Positions 6,443-11,917 of a stretch of 13,963 nucleotides of DNA are shown one piece after another. Below the pieces are notes generated by a model. It did no database searches and was not told where the DNA came from. It saw nothing but the letters and a program-made list of their open reading frames with translations. The DNA is taken from positions 1 to 13,963 of the forward strand of contig USCB01000034.1 in the NCBI GenBank assembly GCA_900553125.1, given 5' to 3'. The stretch is from an uncultured Clostridium sp. (lineage in GTDB: Bacteria; Bacillota; Clostridia; TANB77; CAG-508). Position 1 is the first letter of the stretch, and each line of letters starts with the position of its first letter. The position numbers were made by a program, and so were the translations under genes.

Positions 6443-7156
6443 TCAATTATTTTCAACAAACAAAGCTTTAGCAACATAAGGCAAAACTTCATCAAAACTA
6501 TACCAACCAGAACTCTTACTAGATTTTTCAAGACCATTTGGATTAGAAACATAAACCAAATTTTCATCAGTAGCAAGCAAAGCCATATAATGAGAAGCGG
6601 TTGTCCAACGGTTATCATTAGGTTTATTCCAAACACAAATCAAAATAGGTCTATTAGATTTTAAATGTTTTACAAAAACATCTTTAGACAAATGAGAACT
6701 ATCATAAAAAAAATCAGTATTTTTAATTCCGAAATTTTCAGACAATTCACTAGAAATTTTATCATTATTAAGAACAGGATAATACTTTTTCCTTAGTTTC
6801 TCAGGAGAATAATTTTTATTATATCCACTAAGAATTATGGAAATTGCAGTTATTCCACAACCATTTTTCTCCATTGTGCCACCCCAATATTTATGATTAG
6901 CCCAAGAGGCAACTCCGTTTTGCTTATATTCTTTATATGTTTTTTGATTTACATCAACAGTTGTAAATGTTGTAAAATAGCCATCTTTTCCATCAATTTT
7001 TTCTTGACCAACACCTTTATAATTCTTATTTTCATCAAGTTTTATTACAGAATAATATTCACCATCTTTTTCTGATGCTGATAATTTATAAAAATCTTTA
7101 AAATAAAAAATTACAATTAACATTAATATAATCAATAGTATTTTTCTTTTTTTCAT
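6443..7156 (-). CDS. Secreted C39-like papain-fold cysteine peptidase
   Basis: This 237-aa protein starts with MKKRK and a hydrophobic helix (about 6-19), a signal peptide or membrane anchor that places the rest outside the membrane. No lipobox is visible. The C-terminal half fits the C39-like peptidase fold: KNGCGITAISIILSGY with nucleophile Cys100, ASHYMALL with His189, and VSNPNG with Asn205 as the likely third catalytic residue. A WGG preceding the Cys and a late W-Y-SFDEV segment fit the same family. It is not fused to an ABC transporter and no double-glycine peptide is nearby, so it is unlikely to be a bacteriocin processor; a cell-wall or extracellular peptidase is more plausible, which is inference. 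The ATG at 7156 is preceded on its strand by AAAGGTGG (7170-7163). It is convergent with the triple-repeat gene and divergent from nrdD. Confidence 0.8.
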   Translation of the reverse strand: MKKRKILLIILMLIVIFYFKDFYKLSASEKDGEYYSVIKLDENKNYKGVGQEKIDGKDGYFTTFTTVDVNQKTYKEYKQNGVASWANHKYWGGTMEKNGCGITAISIILSGYNKNYSPEKLRKKYYPVLNNDKISSELSENFGIKNTDFFYDSSHLSKDVFVKHLKSNRPILICVWNKPNDNRWTTASHYMALLATDENLVYVSNPNGLEKSSKSSGWYSFDEVLPYVAKALFVENN

Positions 7157-7186
7157 TTCAAACCACCTTTTCTTTTATTTGATTTT

Positions 7187-7195
7187 ATTATAGCA
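7187..7195 (-). promoter_or_regulatory. Extended -10 promoter for the C39-like peptidase
   Basis: Read on the minus strand, TGCTATAAT (7195 to 7187) is a perfect extended -10 element 31 bases before the ATG. No good -35 is seen at 17-base spacing, as is common for extended -10 promoters. The 13 bases TGCTATAATAAAA are also present at the response-regulator promoter (11166-11178). Confidence 0.6.
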
Positions 7196-7264
7196 ATAAA
7201 AGAAAATTAAGGCTTTAAGAAAAAATAAAAAAAAATTTAATTTTTTATTAAGAAAAAACAAAAT

Positions 7265-7293
7265 TGTAATATTTTTGTAACATAAATGTAACA
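7265..7293. promoter_or_regulatory. Three TGTAAYA direct repeats phased at 11 bp, candidate response-regulator site
   Basis: TGTAATA at 7265-7271, TGTAACA at 7276-7282 and TGTAACA at 7287-7293 start exactly 11 bases apart, so all three fall on the same DNA face. Tandem sites on an 11-bp register are the known pattern for OmpR/PhoB-family regulators. A TAAAAT (7313-7318) lies 19 bases past the last copy with no recognisable -35, the layout of an activator-dependent promoter toward nrdD. The repeats could instead act on the divergent peptidase gene. The sequence is very AT-rich, so chance remains possible. Confidence 0.45.
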
Positions 7294-7340
7294 ATACTTT
7301 TAACCTTACAGGTAAAATAATTATGAAATTTCAGAGATAC

Positions 7341-7362
7341 AACTGTTGCAATTGCAACAGTT
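7341..7362. promoter_or_regulatory. 22-bp perfect palindrome upstream of nrdD, candidate operator
   Basis: AACTGTTGCAA at 7341-7351 is followed immediately by its reverse complement at 7352-7362. The palindrome ends 14 bases before the TG of the extended -10 at 7377-7385, so it covers the -35 region, a classic repressor position. It does not resemble NrdR boxes. If transcription starts further upstream, the same sequence plus TTTATTTTT (7361-7369) would form a 9-bp terminator-like hairpin in the leader. Confidence 0.6.
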
Positions 7363-7376
7363 TATTTTTGCTTTAG

Positions 7377-7385
7377 TGTTATAAT
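7377..7385 (+). promoter_or_regulatory. Extended -10 promoter of nrdD
   Basis: TGTTATAAT is a perfect TGN-TATAAT extended -10 element. Predicted initiation at about 7392 leaves a 25-base leader containing GAGGAGG (7401-7407) before the ATG at 7417. Confidence 0.6.
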
Positions 7386-7416
7386 TCATTCCATCACGAA
7401 GAGGAGGAAATGAAAA

Positions 7417-9576
7417 ATGAAAATAATAAAAAGAGATGGAACAATTGTAGAATACAACCCAGAAAAAATTAAAAATGCAATAAAAAAAGCAAATAATGAC
7501 GTTGGTAGAAAAGAAAAAGCGACCAATGAAGAGATAGAAGAAATAATAAAATATATAGAAGAACTAAACAAAAGAAGAATTCTAGTAGAAGATATTCAAG
7601 ACATAATCGAACAAAAATTAATGGAAATAGGAAGATATGAACTAGCAAAACAATATATAACATATCGTTACACAAGAGAATTAATAAGAAAAGCAAATAC
7701 AACAGACCAATCAATAAAAGAATTAATTGATGGTGAAAGTGAATACTGGAACACAGAAAACTCAAATAAAAACGCAAAAATCGTTACAACACAAAGAGAT
7801 TATTTAGCAGGAATAACAAGTACAGATATAACAAGAAGATTTTTACTTCCAGAAGACATAGTAAAAGCACATGATGAGGGAATAATACATTTTCATGATG
7901 CAGATTATTTTGCACAAAATGCTCTTCATAATTGTGATTTAATAAACCTAGAAGACATGTTACAAAATGGAACAATAGTAAATGGAGTTATGATAGAAAA
8001 ACCACATAAATTTTTAACTGCAATGACAATAGCAACACAAATAATAACAGCTGTAACATCAAGCCAATATGGTGGAGCAACAGTTACAATGACACATTTA
8101 GCACCATTTGTAAGATATAGCTATAAATATTACTTAGAAAAATATAAAGCAAGAGGATTATCAAATCAAACTTCAGAAAAATATGCAAAAGAAGATTTAG
8201 CAAAAGAAGTAAAAGATGGAGTACAAACATTCCAATATCAAATAAATTCAATGACAACAACAAATGGACAATCACCATTTTTAAGTGTATGTTTCTACTT
8301 AGGGGAAACAAAAGAATACAAAGAAGAATTAGCAATGATAATAGAAGAATTTTTGAAACAAAGAATTCAAGGAATGAAAAATGAAAAAGGAGTATATATT
8401 ACACCAGCATTCCCAAAATTATTATATGTACTAGAAGAGGACAACATTAAAAGAGATAGCAAATACTGGTATTTAACAGAGCTTGCAGCAAAATGTACAG
8501 CTAAGAGAATGGTACCAGACTACATATCAGAAAAGAAAATGCTAGAATACAAAATAGATCAAAATGGTAATGGAAACTGTTTCCCATGTATGGGATGTAG
8601 GTCATTCTTAACACCATATATTGACCCAAAAACCAATAAACCAAAATATTATGGAAGATTTAACCAAGGTGTTGTAACAATAAACTTAGTAGATGCAGCA
8701 TTATCATCAGATAAAAATGAAGATGCATTTTGGAAGATAATGGATAAAAGATTAGAGTTATGCCACAGAGCCTTACAATTAAGACACGAAAGACTAAGTA
8801 AAGCAACAAGTGATGTTGCACCAATCTTATGGCAACACGGAGCACTAGCTAGACTTCCAAAAGGAGCAAGTATACATGAATTACTTCATGGTGGATATTC
8901 AACAATATCACTTGGATATGCGGGTCTTTATGAATGCGTAAAATTTATGACAGGACATAGCCATACAGACAACGGAAAAGGAAAAGAATTCGCATTAGAA
9001 GTAATGCAAAAATTAAATGATAAATGTAAAGAATGGAAAGAAAAAGAAAATATAGATTATAGTGTATATGGAACACCAATAGAATCTACAACATACAAAT
9101 TTGCCAAATGCTTAAAAAATAGATTTGGAGTTGTAAAAGGAGTTACAGATAAAAATTATATAACAAATTCATATCATGTTCCTGTATTTGAGGATATAGA
9201 TGCATTTTCAAAATTAAAACTTGAAAGTGAATTCCAAAGACTAAGTCCAGGTGGAGCAATTTCATATATTGAAACACCAAATCTACAAAACAACATAGAG
9301 GCAGTTTTACAGGTAATAGAATTTATATATAACAATATTATGTATGCAGAATTAAATACAAAATCAGACTACTGCCAAAAATGTGGTTATACAGGAGAAA
9401 TTTTAATAGATGATAATTTGGAATGGTATTGCCCAAATTGTGGTAACAGAGATCATGATACTTTAAATGTTGCAAGACGTACTTGTGGATATATTGGAAG
9501 TAATTTCTGGAATAAGGGTAGAACACAGGAAATAAAAGAAAGAGTTTTACATCTTGATAATAAGGATGATGAGTAA
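7417..9576 (+). CDS. nrdD: Anaerobic ribonucleoside-triphosphate reductase (class III, NrdD)
   Basis: This 719-aa cytosolic glycyl-radical enzyme reduces ribonucleoside triphosphates to deoxyribonucleotides under anoxia. An ATP-cone allosteric domain occupies about residues 1-90 (MKIIKRDGTIVEYNPEKIKNA). The long barrel includes HDADYFAQNALHNCDLIN and NGNCFPCMGCRSF. Near the C-terminus, two CxxC pairs (Cys653/656 and Cys672/675) form the structural zinc site, followed by RRTCGYIGSNFW with the radical-bearing glycine at 691. Length is normal and the frame intact. ATG 7417 follows GAGGAGG at 7401-7407 with 9-base spacing; the ATG at 7410 is out of frame. It is followed by its activase nrdG, with a class A palindrome starting 6 bases after the stop. 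Control may involve the palindrome at 7341-7362 and the phased repeats at 7265-7293. Confidence 0.97.
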   Translation: MKIIKRDGTIVEYNPEKIKNAIKKANNDVGRKEKATNEEIEEIIKYIEELNKRRILVEDIQDIIEQKLMEIGRYELAKQYITYRYTRELIRKANTTDQSIKELIDGESEYWNTENSNKNAKIVTTQRDYLAGITSTDITRRFLLPEDIVKAHDEGIIHFHDADYFAQNALHNCDLINLEDMLQNGTIVNGVMIEKPHKFLTAMTIATQIITAVTSSQYGGATVTMTHLAPFVRYSYKYYLEKYKARGLSNQTSEKYAKEDLAKEVKDGVQTFQYQINSMTTTNGQSPFLSVCFYLGETKEYKEELAMIIEEFLKQRIQGMKNEKGVYITPAFPKLLYVLEEDNIKRDSKYWYLTELAAKCTAKRMVPDYISEKKMLEYKIDQNGNGNCFPCMGCRSFLTPYIDPKTNKPKYYGRFNQGVVTINLVDAALSSDKNEDAFWKIMDKRLELCHRALQLRHERLSKATSDVAPILWQHGALARLPKGASIHELLHGGYSTISLGYAGLYECVKFMTGHSHTDNGKGKEFALEVMQKLNDKCKEWKEKENIDYSVYGTPIESTTYKFAKCLKNRFGVVKGVTDKNYITNSYHVPVFEDIDAFSKLKLESEFQRLSPGGAISYIETPNLQNNIEAVLQVIEFIYNNIMYAELNTKSDYCQKCGYTGEILIDDNLEWYCPNCGNRDHDTLNVARRTCGYIGSNFWNKGRTQEIKERVLHLDNKDDE

Positions 9577-9582
9577 TTTCTG

Positions 9583-9622
9583 ATTGGGGACGGTTCCTTT
9601 CGCGAAAAGAACCGTCCCCAAT
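9583..9622. repeat. Class A palindromic repeat, copy 2, between nrdD and nrdG
   Basis: This 40-bp palindrome around TTTCGCGAAAA has one arm mismatch (C9597 opposite A9608). The outer flanks do not match: the left reads TTCTGATTGGGG, as in the copy at 13910, while the right reads CCCCAATACGAA, close to the copy at 1-50. It starts 6 bases after the nrdD stop and ends 11 bases before the nrdG ribosome binding site. No separate nrdG promoter is visible, so the co-transcript would carry this hairpin. Confidence 0.9.
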
Positions 9623-9647
9623 ACGAAAAAAAGAAAGGAAGATAAAA

Positions 9648-10136
9648 ATGAGATACAACAAAATAAGAAAAATGGATATATCAAATGGACCTGGAGTTAG
9701 AGTATCAATATTTATGCAAGGATGTAGCTTTAACTGTAAAAATTGCTTTAACCCAGAAACACACGATTTTAAAGGTGGAAAAGAATTTACAGATGATACA
9801 ATAAAAAGAGTTTTAGACTTATGTGATAATGAAAATGTAGAAGGTTTATCTATCCTAGGTGGAGAACCAATGCATCCAAATAATATCGAAGGAACGACTA
9901 AACTTGTAAAAGCTTTTAAAGAAAAGTATCCCAATAAAAATATTTGGGCTTGGTCTGGATATAAATTTGATAGAGATTTAGAAAATAAAGATGCTATGAA
10001 TTATATTGATGTTCTTGTTGATGGGCAATTTGTTGATAGTGAGAAAAATCCTACTTTAGAATGGAAAGGGTCTAGTAATCAGAGAGTTATTGATGTTAAG
10101 GAAAGTAGGAAATGTCATAAGGTTATAACTTTATAA
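9648..10136 (+). CDS. nrdG: Anaerobic ribonucleotide reductase activating protein (NrdG)
   Basis: This 162-aa radical-SAM enzyme uses a [4Fe-4S] cluster and S-adenosylmethionine to install the glycyl radical on NrdD. The cluster-binding motif QGCSFNCKNCFNPETHDF gives Cys26, Cys30 and Cys33. It is preceded by MDISNGPGVRVSIFMQGC, typical of glycyl-radical activases. LSILGGEPMHP is the SAM-binding GGE motif, and NIWAWSGY is conserved in the family. Length is usual for NrdG (about 155-180). ATG 9648 follows AAAGGAAG at 9634-9641. It lies 71 bases after nrdD, the gap being taken up mostly by the class A palindrome. A T-tailed hairpin ends the unit at 10147-10185. Confidence 0.96.
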   Translation: MRYNKIRKMDISNGPGVRVSIFMQGCSFNCKNCFNPETHDFKGGKEFTDDTIKRVLDLCDNENVEGLSILGGEPMHPNNIEGTTKLVKAFKEKYPNKNIWAWSGYKFDRDLENKDAMNYIDVLVDGQFVDSEKNPTLEWKGSSNQRVIDVKESRKCHKVITL

Positions 10137-10146
10137 GAATAAGATG

Positions 10147-10185
10147 AATAGGTCAGTATGTATACTTTATACTTGACCTATTTTT
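10147..10185 (+). terminator. Intrinsic terminator of nrdDG
   Basis: AATAGGTCA (10147-10155) pairs with TGACCTATT (10174-10182), the stem continuing past a bulged T with GTATA/TATAC. A T-run ends the structure at 10181-10185. It begins 10 bases after the nrdG stop. Confidence 0.8.
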
Positions 10186-10207
10186 GATGTATTGCAGTTT
10201 TATAAAA

Positions 10208-10236
10208 TTGACATCTTAAAGAAAATTTGATACAAT
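10208..10236 (+). promoter_or_regulatory. Sigma-A promoter of the coiled-coil gene
   Basis: A consensus TTGACA (10208-10213) and TACAAT (10231-10236) are separated by 17 bases, with a TG extension before the -10 (TGATACAAT). Predicted initiation is at about 10243, giving a leader of about 46 bases with AAAGGAAA before the ATG. The -10 falls inside the 19-base motif shared with the triple-repeat gene leader. Confidence 0.75.
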
Positions 10237-10288
10237 TTACATAATTACCTAATTGGGTGAAATAAAAATCAGAAAGGAAAATATTATT

Positions 10289-11047
10289 ATGGCAAAAAAG
10301 AAAGAACGGAATTGGTTAAGGGAAGATATCATTTTACAAATGACGGTTAGTGATATTGCAAATTTAGATACCGAAAAAAAGAAAAAAATAATTGATGCGG
10401 TATTTGGAGATGTAATTGAATTAAAAGAAAAATTTTCTCATGATGTATGCGAATTACTTCAAAATAAACTTGTTGAAGAAACAATGAAAAAAAAATCTGA
10501 AGTAGAGACAGAGTTGAATAAATGTGATACTTATTTGCAAAATTTACAAGTAAAATATGAGAAAGCAAAGGAAAATTATGAAAAAGCTCTAGAAACAATG
10601 AGTGAAGCACGAAAGGAGTTTTTTAAAGCACAAAAAGAACATGATAATTTGCAAATAGAGTATAATGGAATTAGCGAGGATTTGACAGTAAGGCAAAAAA
10701 TTAGAGATGATATGAAACAACATGTATTAATTCATCCATCTGCATCATTAAAACAAGTTCATAGATATAGAATGTCTGGGATTGTAGTAAATGATTGCGA
10801 TGCTGATTTTTTTGAAAAATCCCTACTAGACAAAGTATGTGATACAAGTAAATTGGTGAACTTAATCAGTGTGTTACCAGAAAGTTTACAAGGTAAACAT
10901 GATAGAGAAACTGATAGTATTATAAAATACTGTGAGTTAGTAGCAAATACATTAGCGTATGTTAGCGAGCAAAATACATCGATAAAGTTATTGTTTAATA
11001 ATTTTGATATAGCTAAAATTTTAAGAATGAATGGAATTGAGTTCTAA
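10289..11047 (+). CDS. Hypothetical coiled-coil protein
   Basis: I do not recognise this 252-aa protein. It begins MAKKKERNWLRED; residues about 50-147 are rich in Lys, Glu and Gln with heptad-like spacing and look like a long coiled coil. A C-terminal region (about 155-252) looks globular and helical, including RYRMSGIVVNDCDADFF and HDRETDSIIKYCELVANTLAYV. There is no signal peptide, membrane segment or known catalytic motif. ATG 10289 follows GAAAGGAAAA at 10272-10281; a TTG at 10253 in frame was rejected because it has no ribosome binding site. It sits alone between the nrdDG terminator and its own strong terminator, with a near-consensus promoter. Its leader shares a 19-base motif and a GAAAGGARAATATT start region with the triple-repeat gene, so the two may be co-regulated or share an origin. 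A multimeric cytosolic role is inference. Confidence 0.8.
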   Translation: MAKKKERNWLREDIILQMTVSDIANLDTEKKKKIIDAVFGDVIELKEKFSHDVCELLQNKLVEETMKKKSEVETELNKCDTYLQNLQVKYEKAKENYEKALETMSEARKEFFKAQKEHDNLQIEYNGISEDLTVRQKIRDDMKQHVLIHPSASLKQVHRYRMSGIVVNDCDADFFEKSLLDKVCDTSKLVNLISVLPESLQGKHDRETDSIIKYCELVANTLAYVSEQNTSIKLLFNNFDIAKILRMNGIEF

Positions 11048-11073
11048 AGCTAATAATTAATAATATTGATTAC

Positions 11074-11115
11074 AAAAAATGGAGGGAGACTTTTTTTTGT
11101 CTACCTCCGTTTTTT
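11074..11115 (+). terminator. Strong intrinsic terminator after the coiled-coil gene
   Basis: GGAGGGAGAC (11081-11090) pairs with GTCTACCTCC (11099-11108) with one mismatch around a T-rich loop. The stem extends through AAAAAA (11074-11079) pairing with the TTTTTT run (11110-11115). The A-tract on the other strand means it may also work in reverse. Confidence 0.85.
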
Positions 11116-11162
11116 AACATTAACAAAATCTTAATAAAATAACACTTTTTTCTTAATAAAAT
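11114..11162. promoter_or_regulatory. TTAAYA direct repeats phased at 11 and 22 bp upstream of the response regulator
   Basis: TTAACA at 11114 and 11120, TTAATA at 11131 and TTAATA at 11153 precede the two-component promoter. Copies at 11120, 11131 and 11153 are on an 11-bp register. The two later copies are identical over 11 bases (CTTAATAAAAT at 11130-11140 and 11152-11162). The TTAACA-N5-TTAATA arrangement resembles known PhoP-type boxes, and OmpR-family regulators often bind their own promoters. Binding by this regulator is inference. Confidence 0.45.
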
Positions 11163-11165
11163 ATC

Positions 11166-11174
11166 TGCTATAAT
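11166..11174 (+). promoter_or_regulatory. Extended -10 promoter of the two-component operon
   Basis: TGCTATAAT is a perfect extended -10, followed by AAAAATG. Predicted initiation at about 11181 falls exactly at the first base of the class B palindrome fragment. The -35 region is T-rich without a match, consistent with extended -10 use or activation by the upstream phased repeats. Confidence 0.65.
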
Positions 11175-11180
11175 AAAAAT

Positions 11181-11209
11181 GTACCAAAAAGACCCGGTCC
11201 CAAACGAAC
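11181..11209 (+). repeat. Class B palindrome fragment in the response-regulator leader
   Basis: GACCCGGTCCCAAACGAAC (11191-11209) matches 1092-1110, the centre and right arm of the 97-bp palindrome, with one mismatch. It is preceded by GTACCAAAAA, which matches a more distal part of the same arm (1114-1123). The left arm is absent, so no long hairpin can form. The ribosome binding site AAAGGAGG (11211-11218) follows directly. Confidence 0.75.
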
Positions 11210-11224
11210 AAAAGGAGGAAAAAA

Positions 11225-11917
11225 ATGCAAAATATCCTAATAGTAGATGATGACAAAGAAATAGTAAAAGCAATAGAAATATACTTAGAAAGAAAAAAAT
11301 ACCAAATATTCAAAGCGTATGACGGAATAGAGGCACTAGAACAAATAAAGCAAAACAATATCAATCTAATAATTCTAGACATAATGATGCCAAATAAAGA
11401 CGGAATAGAAACATTAACAGAAATAAGAAAACAAAAAAACATCCCTGTAATTTTATTATCTGCAAAGTCAGAAGATATAGATAAAATACATGGTTTAAAT
11501 TTAGGCGCAGATGACTATATAACCAAACCATTCAATCCAGCAGAGCTGATTGCAAGAGTAAATGCTTTACTTAGAAGATATACAAACTTTGAAAATGAGG
11601 AATCAAATAATAAAAATATAATAAAAAATGGTGGTCTAGTTATAAATGACGACTTAAAAAAAGTCACAATAGACGGAAAAGAAATAAAACTTACACCAAC
11701 AGAATATAACATTTTAAAATTCTTAGCAGAGAACAAAGGCAAAGTATATTCAATTGAAGACATATATCAAAATGTATGGAAAGATGACTACTTTGCATCA
11801 GATAATGTAATTGCAGTACACATAAGACATATAAGAGAAAAAATAGAAATAAATCCAAAAGAGCCAAGGTACTTAAAAGTAATTTGGGGAGTAGGATATA
11901 AGGTGGAATGTTTATGA
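11225..11917 (+). CDS. OmpR/PhoB-family response regulator
   Basis: This 230-aa DNA-binding regulator is activated by phosphorylation from the adjacent kinase. The receiver domain (about 1-117) has acidic Asp8/9/10 in LIVDDDKE, phospho-acceptor Asp52 in LIILDIMMP, Ser79 in LLSAKSED and Lys101 in YITKPF. The C-terminal winged-helix domain (about 133-230) includes IKLTPTEYNILKFLAENKG, a recognition region DNVIAVHIRHIREKI, and the YLKVIWGVGYK wing. Overall it is closest in style to VanR-like regulators of Clostridia. ATG 11225 follows AAAGGAGG at 11211-11218 with 6-base spacing. It overlaps the kinase start by ATGA. Phased TTAAYA repeats upstream suggest autoregulation. Target genes are unknown. 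Confidence 0.94.
   Translation: MQNILIVDDDKEIVKAIEIYLERKKYQIFKAYDGIEALEQIKQNNINLIILDIMMPNKDGIETLTEIRKQKNIPVILLSAKSEDIDKIHGLNLGADDYITKPFNPAELIARVNALLRRYTNFENEESNNKNIIKNGGLVINDDLKKVTIDGKEIKLTPTEYNILKFLAENKGKVYSIEDIYQNVWKDDYFASDNVIAVHIRHIREKIEINPKEPRYLKVIWGVGYKVECL

Noticed and set aside
6443..7156. Bacteriocin maturation peptidase
   Set aside because: There is no ABC transporter fusion, no double-glycine precursor peptide and no immunity gene nearby; only the peptidase fold is supported.
7210..7260. A/T-rich tracts upstream of nrdD as a replication or unwinding element
   Set aside because: Simple A- and T-runs are common in this composition, and no DnaA boxes or iterons accompany them.
10253..10288. 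TTG start adding 12 residues to the coiled-coil protein
   Set aside because: No ribosome binding site, and it lies only about 10 bases past the predicted transcription start.
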